Shown here piece after piece: positions 1-6,721 of a stretch of 8,474 nt of DNA. The stretch is taken from positions 1-8,474 of the forward strand of contig CAIVNT010000396.1 in assembly GCA_903907305.1 (NCBI GenBank). Reading direction: 5' to 3'. A model generated the notes under the pieces. It did not search any database. It saw only the letters and a program-made list of their open reading frames with translations, and was not told the origin of the DNA. The first letter of the stretch is position 1. Each line of letters starts with the position of its first letter. Source of the DNA: an uncultured Ignavibacteriota bacterium. GTDB taxonomy: Bacteria > Bacteroidota > Ignavibacteria > UBA10030 > UBA8401. Both the position numbers and the translations under genes were made by a program.

Positions 1-86
1 TAGGTAGCAGGATAATAATAAATTCGAATGTATAAGTTTCAGTTTTGATTTCCATGATCTACTGTTGAAGCCGGTCAAATAGACAT

Positions 87-170
87 CCGCAAAGAACGCG
101 AAGATTCGCGAAGAATTATCCACGAATAACACGAATAAACACGAATGTAGGACACCCTTCCAGGGTGTCC
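87..170. repeat. Interspersed-repeat-like segment with CACGAATAA units and terminal hairpin
   Basis: Seen directly: a stretch of related short words (aaagaacgcgaag, ttcgcgaagaa), including the near-palindrome CGCGAA-GA-TTCGCG at 97-110. Three tandem units follow, starting at 121, 130 and 140 (CACGAATAA, CACGAATAAA, CACGAATG). The segment ends in a perfect 9-bp inverted repeat, GGACACCCT at 150-158 and AGGGTGTCC at 162-170, with a 3-base loop. From memory, CACGAAT-type tandem words beside GCGAAG words recur in intergenic DNA of many environmental bacterial genomes, so this is probably one copy of a dispersed non-coding repeat. The hairpin could also terminate transcription arriving from the left, although no clean U-tract follows it. 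No transposase or coding potential is visible. Confidence 0.5.
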
Positions 171-234
171 GGAAAAGTCAAATAAGTGTATTGACGTCAT
201 TAAAGTTTTGAAATTAGTTCTTACAGTATATTTT

Positions 235-242
235 TATTTTTG
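235..242 (+). promoter_or_regulatory. Possible Bacteroidota-type -7 element (TAnnTTTG) ahead of the DUF2721 gene
   Basis: TATTTTTG at 235-242 matches the TAnnTTTG -7 consensus known from Bacteroidota primary-sigma promoters. A TTG at 208-210 could be the -33 element, but the 24-base gap is slightly longer than usual. The site lies about 42 bases before the DUF2721 start codon, giving a leader of reasonable length. The surrounding DNA is very T-rich, so a chance match is quite possible. Confidence 0.3.
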
Positions 243-283
243 CTGAACAAATTGTGAATTGTCCTTCAACGAGGAGAACCTGA

Positions 284-733
284 ATGAATCCTGACCATAT
301 CAACGATATAGCAACAGCAATTCAACTCGCACTTGCTCCGGTGTTCCTCTTGACGGCGATCGCGGGAATGCTCGGTGTAATGACCGGAAGATTGAGCAGG
401 ATCATCGACCGCGGACGTTTCCTGACAGAAGGGGGACATACTGCGCTGCAACCGAACCGTGAAGTAACGGAAGAGGAACTGCATATTTTAGAGAGACGCC
501 GTCATTTCACAAGTTATGCGATCACCGCATTCACTATCGCGGCGTTGCTTGTTTGTCTTGTCATCACGACGCTTTTTCTTGAAGTGATGTTCGCTGCGCC
601 GCTGCAGTGGGCAATAGGACTATTTTTTTCGTCCGCCACGCTCGTCTTAGTGATCGGATTGACCTTTTTTCTCAGAGAAGTGCATCTAGCAACAATAACG
701 ATTAGCATCAGAAAACCTGACACGAAAGCATAA
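284..733 (+). CDS. DUF2721 family membrane protein
   Basis: This encodes a 149-residue protein with the signature of the DUF2721 family, whose function is unknown. Residues about 12-34 form a first hydrophobic segment (LALAPVFLLTAIAGMLGV). It runs into the conserved basic stretch RLSRIIDRGR at 36-45, followed by a hydrophilic section with EELHILERRR at 64-73. Two further membrane helices lie at about 78-102 and 107-131. The length is typical of the family. The start is supported by GAGGAG about 8 bases upstream of the ATG. The gene probably forms a two-gene unit with the VF530-like gene 19 bases downstream. Family membership is confident; no biochemical role can be given. Confidence 0.87.
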   Translation: MNPDHINDIATAIQLALAPVFLLTAIAGMLGVMTGRLSRIIDRGRFLTEGGHTALQPNREVTEEELHILERRRHFTSYAITAFTIAALLVCLVITTLFLEVMFAAPLQWAIGLFFSSATLVLVIGLTFFLREVHLATITISIRKPDTKA

Positions 734-752
734 ACGTTCAACACAATAATCA

Positions 753-971
753 ATGACCACTCAATCGAATAATCCGCTTCATGGAAAAACACTGGAGACG
801 ATCCTGAATCATCTTGTCGCACATTTCGGCTGGGAAGAACTGGGGTTATGCATCAAGATCCGCTGCTTCAATGAGAATCCGAGCATCAAATCAAGTTTAA
901 TTTTTCTTCGGAAAACACCGTGGGCGAGATTGAAAGTTGAGGAATTGTATCTTGAAGTGATAAAAGAATAA
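753..971 (+). CDS. VF530 family (DUF2132) small DNA-binding protein
   Basis: This is a complete 72-residue protein that matches the VF530/DUF2132 family over nearly its whole length. Recognisable blocks are NNPLHGKTLETIL near residues 6-18, HFGWEELG near 25-32, and the highly conserved core with IKIRCF, NPSIKSSL and FLRKTPWAR near 34-59. The family is named for a Vibrio fischeri protein whose structure is a small helical bundle reported to bind double-stranded DNA; the cellular role is unclear. No Shine-Dalgarno sequence precedes the ATG. The gene starts 19 bases after the DUF2721 stop, so translation may depend on the upstream gene. The pairing with DUF2721 does not reveal a shared function. 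Confidence 0.9.
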   Translation: MTTQSNNPLHGKTLETILNHLVAHFGWEELGLCIKIRCFNENPSIKSSLIFLRKTPWARLKVEELYLEVIKE

Positions 972-983
972 TTTTACAAAGAA

Positions 984-1008
984 GACCGTCCCTTTTACGG
1001 TGACGGTC
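984..1008. terminator. Candidate bidirectional terminator hairpin between convergent genes
   Basis: GACCGTC at 984-990 pairs perfectly with GACGGTC at 1002-1008 across an 11-base loop. A competing stem, ACCGT/ACGGT at 985-989 and 997-1001, is also possible. The hairpin sits in the 54-base gap between two convergent stop codons (971 on +, 1026 on -), where a shared terminator is expected. Neither side has a strong uninterrupted U-tract, so the call rests on position and symmetry. Confidence 0.45.
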
Positions 1009-1025
1009 ATCGTAAAGTTCAGGCT

Positions 1026-1859
1026 TCACGCCTCCAAAAACATCTGTCCCAATACCCCGTCCCAATCCGCATTCGGAAAATGTTTGTGGAAATCCGGGAT
1101 CAGTTCTCCTCCATCGGCTAATGTTATTCCGGCACCGCTCGTTGCGAATGAGAATTGCAGCCGTTCCATCTCACGCATGATCCATGGACGGATCTCTGTT
1201 TCCCGCAAAAGATGTACTGTCGCATTCTGCGGATCGCTCGGTCTGATCTTCATGAGCCATCTGTCCTTTTCTGTCCCATGGGCGATCACTTCTCCTTCAA
1301 GAGGAGAGAGAATGCGCAGTTTCACACCAAGAGTATGTATCGTCCAGCCGATGCCGTTCAGGTGGATCTTCTTCCCGATCTCGGGAAGTTCCATAGATTC
1401 GATTGTTCCGACGAGACGTGTTCCGAAATCATCCAATCCCACCAGACAATTTCCGTCAGGATCTTTCTTCACCCATGCATGGCCGCGATGATAATACCGG
1501 TCATGGGGCATCGAAAATCCCAGCACATTGTTTTGTAAAAGAAGCGGAGAAACCGGCTCTCCTTTCATCGAAACGAACGCAAGATGGACGGAACATGATT
1601 CGCACCGGAATTCGTTGTTGCACGTGCGGTGCTGAACATCACCCGAGAATTCGTGCCGACACGTTCTCATTCCGGACGGCAGATCGTGAAAATCCGAATG
1701 CCATTGAATTGCTTCAACTCGTCCGGTCTGTTTCGCCGTTTTGGAACGATTGAATACCATCAGCATTGTTGTAGCAACGATCAAGCCGACCGTACCGAAG
1801 ACAGTAAGAAAAATAATGTGAAACGCTGTCCAGTGAAATTCATACACCCATGGTATCAT
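1026..1859 (-). CDS. Membrane-anchored H-protein-like protein lacking the lipoyl lysine
   Basis: This is a 277-residue protein and the last gene of the operon. Residues about 9-36 form one transmembrane helix followed by basic residues (NRSKTAKQTGR), which predicts a cytoplasmic C-terminal part. A four-cysteine module follows at C67, C80, C86 and C89 (C-x12-C-x5-C-x2-C), suitable for a metal or Fe-S site. Residues about 116-205 resemble glycine-cleavage H protein: HAWV at 127-130, GLDDFGTRLVGTI at 141-153, LPEIG at 158-162, and SPLEGEV at 185-191. An ungapped alignment to the usual ESVKA...SPVSGEV motif puts Gly178 where the lipoylated lysine should be. The C-terminal region carries GITLADGG (244-251), shared with two other operon proteins. 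An in-frame start further upstream (2003) would overlap the NrfD-type gene by over 100 bases. The ATG at 1859 has GGAG just upstream and lies 25 bases after the preceding stop, so I chose it. A role in glycine cleavage is unlikely. Confidence 0.85.
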   Translation of the reverse strand: MIPWVYEFHWTAFHIIFLTVFGTVGLIVATTMLMVFNRSKTAKQTGRVEAIQWHSDFHDLPSGMRTCRHEFSGDVQHRTCNNEFRCESCSVHLAFVSMKGEPVSPLLLQNNVLGFSMPHDRYYHRGHAWVKKDPDGNCLVGLDDFGTRLVGTIESMELPEIGKKIHLNGIGWTIHTLGVKLRILSPLEGEVIAHGTEKDRWLMKIRPSDPQNATVHLLRETEIRPWIMREMERLQFSFATSGAGITLADGGELIPDFHKHFPNADWDGVLGQMFLEA

Positions 1860-1884
1860 AAAAACTCCGATTAAATTTATTCTA

Positions 1885-3216
1885 TTATGAAATTGTTCGG
1901 TTGACCGTTTTTGCCGAAAACGAGTTTTGCCGGGAACCGTCATCGGTCGATTGGGCTGCCGAAAGTTCACCATGCTCTTCATTACGGCCCAAGGCGAGTT
2001 CACGTTCTTGCGGGAAGATGGTTGTGTATCGGTATGTCAAAGAATAGAGAATAACACCGTACGCAACAACGAACAGAAATGCCGCAACCTCTTCCCAACT
2101 TGGAGCATAGGTCAGGAACTCATCGAAGGGAAGTGTCGGCAGTGCCAGTGTTTGGATCGTCATAACAAATCTATTCAGCATGATACCGCAGCAGACGAGA
2201 AATGCGGAACCGAAAAGGAGTACCCGATTCATTCGCAATCTGCTGCTCAACAGAATCAGTGCGGGGAAAAGACCGAACAGAACGATCTCGGAAAAGAGGA
2301 TCCACGTCCCGAAAGACTGTGTTTCGTAGAATTCAAACGCGGGGAATCCATTCCCAGGAGAAGTACTGTTGATCCAGATAAGGGTATCGATCGATTTCAA
2401 CAATACATATCCGATCAGCATCGATCCCGAGAGTTTTCCAAGAAATTGATAGATGCTGGAACGGACGAGTCTCTTTCGTGTGAGCTTTTCTACCAGCAGC
2501 GTCGTGAGCATGATAAAACTTGGTCCCGCAGCAGCAGCGGAAAAAACAAACAGGAAGAATGTCGACGGCCATATCCCAAGTTCCTCACGAAACGCGAAGG
2601 GACGTCCGCGCAGAACTCCGAATAATCCCCCAAGCGAACCTTGATGGAAGAATGAAAGAAATGCACCGACTGCTGCGAATACCGGCATCAATTTGTGCAG
2701 TTCAAATTCAAAGACGAGGAATTTCGGGATCTGACGCAATTTTCTGTTCTTCAATACGATCGGAATATATTCGATCAGCAGGACGACCAGATAGCACGTA
2801 AGGCAGAAGGTCACTTCTGTCAGCATGGAATGTGTATTCGGATGCCAGAATGTGAACCACGCACGCAGAGGCTGACCGACATCCACCATCAATACTAATA
2901 CTGCGCCGCTGTAGCAGATAAGGCCGATCACAACTGCGCTGTTGATGACTGCGGAAAGTTCCTTCTTGCGGAGAATGTAGAGAAGGAATCCGGTAAAGAA
3001 CGCACCGGCACCAAGGGCAATCACGGTCAGATCCATAAAGATCCAGATTCCGAAAGCGAAACGATTATCCATATTCGTGTGGAACAATCCTTCGGCAAGA
3101 CAAAGATAGATCGCATAAATGCCGACAGCGAATAATCCTGTCCACGGAAGCAGCCACAGCAAAAATTTCGGAAGTGATGTTCTCTGAACACCGCGGGGAA
3201 TGAAAAGTTTATCCAT
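1885..3216 (-). CDS. qrcD: NrfD/HybB-type integral membrane subunit, QrcD-like
   Basis: This encodes 443 residues with about ten hydrophobic helices (roughly 18-40, 55-81, 92-112, 130-153, 176-200, 216-242, 255-280, 302-325, 330-352 and 374-397). That matches NrfD/PsrC/HybB-family subunits, which hold the quinone site of complex iron-sulfur enzymes. Typical family features are FHQGSLGGLFG near 190-200 and the PSWEE block near 372-376 that opens the last helix. A hydrophilic tail of about 40 residues (400-443) follows and looks cytoplasmic or disordered. The ATG at 3216 overlaps the end of the ferredoxin-like gene by 8 bases (ATGGATAA) and has GAGG 7 bases upstream. An in-frame ATG at 3381 would overlap that gene by about 170 bases and is unlikely. 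By analogy with Qrc and alternative complex III it exchanges electrons with menaquinone; the direction is not shown by sequence. The exact subfamily (QrcD, ActC or PsrC) is inferred mainly from the neighbours. Confidence 0.9.
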   Translation of the reverse strand: MDKLFIPRGVQRTSLPKFLLWLLPWTGLFAVGIYAIYLCLAEGLFHTNMDNRFAFGIWIFMDLTVIALGAGAFFTGFLLYILRKKELSAVINSAVVIGLICYSGAVLVLMVDVGQPLRAWFTFWHPNTHSMLTEVTFCLTCYLVVLLIEYIPIVLKNRKLRQIPKFLVFEFELHKLMPVFAAVGAFLSFFHQGSLGGLFGVLRGRPFAFREELGIWPSTFFLFVFSAAAAGPSFIMLTTLLVEKLTRKRLVRSSIYQFLGKLSGSMLIGYVLLKSIDTLIWINSTSPGNGFPAFEFYETQSFGTWILFSEIVLFGLFPALILLSSRLRMNRVLLFGSAFLVCCGIMLNRFVMTIQTLALPTLPFDEFLTYAPSWEEVAAFLFVVAYGVILYSLTYRYTTIFPQERELALGRNEEHGELSAAQSTDDGSRQNSFSAKTVNRTIS

Positions 3217-4000
3217 GAATTGCCTCGGCGGAAAATTGTGAATCGCGTAATGAGTGCGGACCTTTTTGTTCCGCCATTGCACGGACCCATTCCCTTGTTG
3301 AGTGATAATAGACCTTCGGTTCAGTTCCGAGACGGGAGAGGAAACGGAACGCATTTCCTTGTTTTGATAATTGTGCGACAACAGATGTTTGGTCGTTCAG
3401 ATCACCGAATGTGATAGCGCTGTTCGGACACGATTCAACACACGCCGGGACATACTCCTTCGGATCGATCTCGCGGTTTCCCATTGATGCAGCTTTTTCT
3501 TTCGCCGCATGCAATCTGCCGTGACAGAAATTGCATTTTTCCACGACACCGCGCATCCGGGGAGACACGTCGGGATTCAATTGCTGCTTCATTCCATCGC
3601 TCCATTGCGGATCCCAATAATTGAAATAACGCGCGTGATAAGGACACGCCGTCATGCAATACCGGCATCCCAGGCAGCGCTGCGGTATCTGGCCGACAAT
3701 TCCCGTATTCGGATCTATGTCCACAGCATTCTGCGGACAGACAGTAAGACAAGGAGTTTCTTTTTCGCATTGCTGACAGAACATCGGAACGAATACGGTA
3801 TCATTCTCTGTAAAACTCTCGTTCTGATTCACATTTGATACTCGAAGCCACGTGATGCCGTTCCGGCTGTTCATCTTCTCTACTGCGGGAGGGACATTGT
3901 TCTCGACTGCGCATGCAACAGTACATGCACCGCAGCCGTTACACTTGTCCAGATCGATCACCATCCCGTATTTATGTTTCTTCTCGTTCATCGTTTCCAT
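3209..4000 (-). CDS. qrcC: Four-cluster [4Fe-4S] ferredoxin-like subunit, QrcC-like
   Basis: This 263-residue electron-transfer subunit belongs to the DmsB/PsrB/NrfC/QrcC type. Sixteen cysteines fall in four groups: C20/C23/C26/C30 (CNGCGACTVAC), C75/C78/C84/C88, C109/C112/C115/C119 (CLGCRYCMTAC followed by PYHARYFNY), and C156/C159/C187/C191. This would bind four cubane clusters forming a wire between the molybdopterin-family subunit and the membrane subunit. From memory, Qrc of Desulfovibrio is reported to have one [3Fe-4S] cluster; here all sixteen cysteines are present. There is no export signal, so the protein presumably crosses the membrane bound to its Tat-signal-bearing partner. The ATG at 4000 lies 2 bases after the preceding stop codon. 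A second ATG 9 bases further in (3991) is nearly as good. The gene overlaps the NrfD-type gene by 8 bases, which implies translational coupling. Confidence 0.94.
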   Translation of the reverse strand: METMNEKKHKYGMVIDLDKCNGCGACTVACAVENNVPPAVEKMNSRNGITWLRVSNVNQNESFTENDTVFVPMFCQQCEKETPCLTVCPQNAVDIDPNTGIVGQIPQRCLGCRYCMTACPYHARYFNYWDPQWSDGMKQQLNPDVSPRMRGVVEKCNFCHGRLHAAKEKAASMGNREIDPKEYVPACVESCPNSAITFGDLNDQTSVVAQLSKQGNAFRFLSRLGTEPKVYYHSTREWVRAMAEQKGPHSLRDSQFSAEAIHG

Positions 4001-4002
4001 AA

Positions 4003-6108
4003 TTATACTTTCAGAAGTTGTGCGTCCGTGATGCGCCATGTTCCGGTGCTCTTCACTTCACAGAGATTCAGGATATTATCTCCTGCAGGATTTAATGGTG
4101 TCTCAGCGCCATTCGGCAGCGGACCGACGGATGCTTTGATCACATTCGGGTGAACAGTCGGATCGATAGTGATCTTCACTGTCATCATTCCATTCTTTGT
4201 GGAAAGAGTAGCGTATTCATGTTTTTTTAATCCCAGAGTTGCCGCCGTTTCAGGATGGATCGAAACGGATCCGTTCGAAGAACGAAGATCGGATTCCTGG
4301 AAGAGTTTACTCATTATCGGCGACATCTGTGATGATGATGTCGTTCCCCTCCAACCATAAGCGATCAGTTTCAATCCACCTTGTTGTTCTGCGAAAAATG
4401 GAGAGAGATTAATGGAGAGTGTCATTGAACGGACCGGGATTTGTTTCCCCGGTTCATCCATCCACAGAGCCCCTTTTAATAGTTCATTGTAGAGATCATC
4501 CGGTGTGGAATAATCGCTGACTGATTTCGTTTGCTGATCTGCATAGATGAACAGTGAACCGCGTTTGGCGAAATGGATCGTTTCAGCTCTTTGGCGTAAG
4601 GAACCTTCCTGTGTAGGAATTACCAGCGCAAACGATAATTTCGCGGAAAGTTCTTTTATCAGTTCGATCGGTTCAACGCAATTTTCCTGTCGTGTGAGTA
4701 CTGGAGCTGAAAGAGAGAATACTGCTGTCGTATTACTCGCCGGTGCAGGACCTTCCATTAAGGATTCAAAATTCCCGGGAGCAGGGATAAGATAATCTGC
4801 ATGCGCGGAGATCTCATTCAGAATTGGTGAGAGAGTGACAATACAGCGGTTCTTCTCGACGAGTTTTTGTTCGATCAAGTTCCAGGGGAGTGCATATCCC
4901 GAATCAGAACTATCAACAATGAGTACCTCAATGGAATGATCAGGAACGGATGTCCATTGTATTTGTGCTGTATGAAGTTCCTGACCGGGAAAATTGTTCT
5001 TTACAACGATACCGCCGGATTTCCCCACATTGCCAATCAGCAAATTCAACGATGCAATGATCTTTTCAGTTTCGAGATCGAATGGTCCGCCGCCGGGATC
5101 TGCTCCCGAAAGAATAATGGCTGACTCAGCCGAGGCAAGCTCACGTGCTAACGCTCGGACGACTTTTGCTGAGATACCAGTTGCAGTGGAGGTCGCTTCA
5201 GGCGAATACTGTGCGACGGCTGTTTTAAAGGATGAATAATCATTGATTGTCCGCCGAACAGATTGTGAAACCAAATTGTCATTCAGCAGCACAAACACGA
5301 CGCTCAGCGCAAGAAGCTTTTCTGTCCCGGGAGTGATGGAGATCCATTGGTTGGATTGCATCGCTGTGCGTGAGCGATCTCCATCTATCTGGATGAATTT
5401 GCAGCTCTGACCGTTCTTCAATGCTGTCATTCTTCCGGGAATTCCCCATCCGTCATATAATGGAGCGCCGAATGAAACGACCAGTTTCGCATTCTCAAAA
5501 TCGTAGCCCAATTCTGCTTTGCAATTATTCAGCATTTCTTTCACTGCATCCAACGTTCTATTCTCGCCGGAAGGGGAAGTGAGGTATATTCCATTTTTCG
5601 TTTCCTGTAAAAAAGAACGATATACTTCTGAGATCGCACGACCCGGCTGATGATCGAGAATTGCTATACGTCCTTTCGCAGAACGGATTTTCTGAACAAC
5701 CGCTGACACGGCATCTTGATATGAAACAGCGGTCATTCTGCTCGATCCAGCGTTACCGCTGAAAGTATGCGGATGAATAATGCGCAAAGGATGATGAGCC
5801 ATATGATGGCTTGAAATTCCACGTGCACAAAGTGAACCGTGCGTGAACGGATGCAACCGTACTCCGCTCACGTAATACGGTCTTCCTTCGACGCATTTCA
5901 GTTGTAATCCGCATCCGGCGTTGCACAGAGTGCAATTCGAAAATAATGTGGTGACCGGTCCATGAGAAAGTTTCGGAGTCCGTTCCCAATTCTGTGTCCA
6001 GATCGCGGAATCATCAAGAAGTTTCCACGGAAGAGGCGAGAGCATCACGCCGAGAATCCCGCTGCCGGTAAGTTTAAGAATGTCTCTTCGTGTTATTGAT
6101 TGTTTCAT
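4003..6108 (-). CDS. qrcB: Molybdopterin-oxidoreductase-family large subunit with Tat signal, QrcB-like
   Basis: This is a 701-residue member of the molybdopterin oxidoreductase (MopB) superfamily. The N terminus is a twin-arginine signal (TRRDILKLTG at 6-15, then a hydrophobic stretch to about 28), so the protein is periplasmic. A [4Fe-4S] motif is intact: C59-x2-C62-x3-C66 with C94 about 27 residues later in LCARG. FENAKLVVSFGAPLYDG at 204-220 is the usual family fold block. A C-terminal molybdopterin-dinucleotide-binding-like domain spans about 590-701. No cysteine or selenocysteine is present where the molybdenum ligand is expected (about 170-190). Ser178 or Ser180 cannot be excluded by eye, but the pattern fits QrcB and ActB, which keep the fold and lack molybdenum. 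The gene follows the pentaheme cytochrome by 31 bases. The start at 6108 is fixed by the Tat motif, although no good Shine-Dalgarno is present (CCTCC directly precedes the ATG). Its probable role is to link the cytochrome to the iron-sulfur subunit. Confidence 0.9.
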   Translation of the reverse strand: MKQSITRRDILKLTGSGILGVMLSPLPWKLLDDSAIWTQNWERTPKLSHGPVTTLFSNCTLCNAGCGLQLKCVEGRPYYVSGVRLHPFTHGSLCARGISSHHMAHHPLRIIHPHTFSGNAGSSRMTAVSYQDAVSAVVQKIRSAKGRIAILDHQPGRAISEVYRSFLQETKNGIYLTSPSGENRTLDAVKEMLNNCKAELGYDFENAKLVVSFGAPLYDGWGIPGRMTALKNGQSCKFIQIDGDRSRTAMQSNQWISITPGTEKLLALSVVFVLLNDNLVSQSVRRTINDYSSFKTAVAQYSPEATSTATGISAKVVRALARELASAESAIILSGADPGGGPFDLETEKIIASLNLLIGNVGKSGGIVVKNNFPGQELHTAQIQWTSVPDHSIEVLIVDSSDSGYALPWNLIEQKLVEKNRCIVTLSPILNEISAHADYLIPAPGNFESLMEGPAPASNTTAVFSLSAPVLTRQENCVEPIELIKELSAKLSFALVIPTQEGSLRQRAETIHFAKRGSLFIYADQQTKSVSDYSTPDDLYNELLKGALWMDEPGKQIPVRSMTLSINLSPFFAEQQGGLKLIAYGWRGTTSSSQMSPIMSKLFQESDLRSSNGSVSIHPETAATLGLKKHEYATLSTKNGMMTVKITIDPTVHPNVIKASVGPLPNGAETPLNPAGDNILNLCEVKSTGTWRITDAQLLKV

Positions 6109-6139
6109 GGAGGTATCTGTCCAATATTATCGTTAAAAA

Positions 6140-6721
6140 TTATTTATGGCACGCAATGCAGCCGTCTTTTCGTCCACGGTCTGTATGGCAGCGTATACAT
6201 TTTGACATTTTCATTCCCTGCCACGATTCCGACTGGAATCCGGAAATACTCACACCCCAAATATCCCTGCTGTATCCGGAGATCCTATTCTCTTTATATG
6301 GTTTCAAGGATTCGGATGAACCTTGCGGACCGTGGCACGCCTCGCATTTCATCTCGCCGATGGTCACATGTGATGCATGTGAAAAGAATGCATTGTCCGG
6401 CTGCCGTGAGTAGATCTTCCATGGGATCTGTTTGTTCGGTGTGATGTACTCATCCACCATTCGCTGTTCCTGTTTCGTGGACCCGATCGGTGCGGCATGG
6501 CATTCTGCACATTTCGCTATCGTAGGAACTCCCTGAAAACGTCCGGTTTCATTGATGATGTGACAATCCGTACACGCCATGCCGCCTTGTTCGCCGGTAT
6601 GGACTTTATGGTTGAATTGCATTGGTTGTTCTTCCGTCTTGTATAATGCCAACGGAAAAGCCTGCCAACCGATCAATGATCCGATAACGAATCCTGCCAA
6701 TAAAAGTATCTTGTCTCTCAT
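6140..6721 (-). CDS. qrcA: Membrane-anchored pentaheme cytochrome c, QrcA/ActA-like
   Basis: This encodes 193 residues with an uncleaved N-terminal anchor (about 4-26) and a periplasmic heme domain. Five CxxCH motifs occur at 50-54, 71-75, 126-130, 175-179 and 188-192, and the protein has no other cysteines. FNHKVH at 36-41 and FSHASH at 113-118 supply likely distal histidine ligands, as in class III/c7-type cytochromes. From memory, QrcA of Desulfovibrio binds six hemes and ActA of alternative complex III binds five, so the heme count here resembles ActA while gene order and separate B and C subunits resemble Qrc. The chosen ATG overlaps the stop of the upstream gene as ATGA, a common coupling arrangement. 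A GTG 15 bases upstream (6736) is an alternative start. The protein is the probable docking site for soluble periplasmic cytochromes. Confidence 0.92.
   Translation of the reverse strand: MRDKILLLAGFVIGSLIGWQAFPLALYKTEEQPMQFNHKVHTGEQGGMACTDCHIINETGRFQGVPTIAKCAECHAAPIGSTKQEQRMVDEYITPNKQIPWKIYSRQPDNAFFSHASHVTIGEMKCEACHGPQGSSESLKPYKENRISGYSRDIWGVSISGFQSESWQGMKMSKCIRCHTDRGRKDGCIACHK

Noticed and set aside
87..170. CRISPR array
   Set aside because: The units are only about 9-10 bases long and directly adjacent, with no spacers and no cas genes.
1026..1859. Genuine glycine cleavage system H protein (gcvH)
   Set aside because: The lipoyl lysine is missing, the protein is twice the usual size with a membrane helix and Cys module, and no glycine cleavage genes are nearby.
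1000..1874. Plus-strand reading frames opposite the terminal H-like gene
   Set aside because: They are antisense shadows with no family signatures, low-complexity Ser/Arg/Pro-rich composition and no ribosome binding sites. The minus-strand gene is clearly real.
1860..2003. Longer start for the terminal H-like protein at 2003
   Set aside because: It would overlap the NrfD-type gene by about 118 bases and add a basic, non-hydrophobic stretch before the membrane helix. The ATG at 1859 has GGAG upstream and a clean 25-base gap.
1927..2625. A 232-residue plus-strand frame opposite the NrfD-type gene
   Set aside because: Its polar, Gln/Arg/Cys-rich sequence resembles the reverse reading of a hydrophobic membrane protein, and no domain is recognisable.
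3217..3381. Longer start for the NrfD-type subunit at 3381
   Set aside because: It would overlap the ferredoxin-like gene by about 170 bases with a polar N terminus atypical of the family. The ATG at 3216 has GAGG and an 8-base overlap.
4003..6108. Formate dehydrogenase or periplasmic nitrate reductase
   Set aside because: There is no Cys or Sec at the molybdenum ligand position, and the partner genes (pentaheme cytochrome, four-cluster protein, NrfD-type subunit) fit Qrc/alternative complex III-type assemblies.
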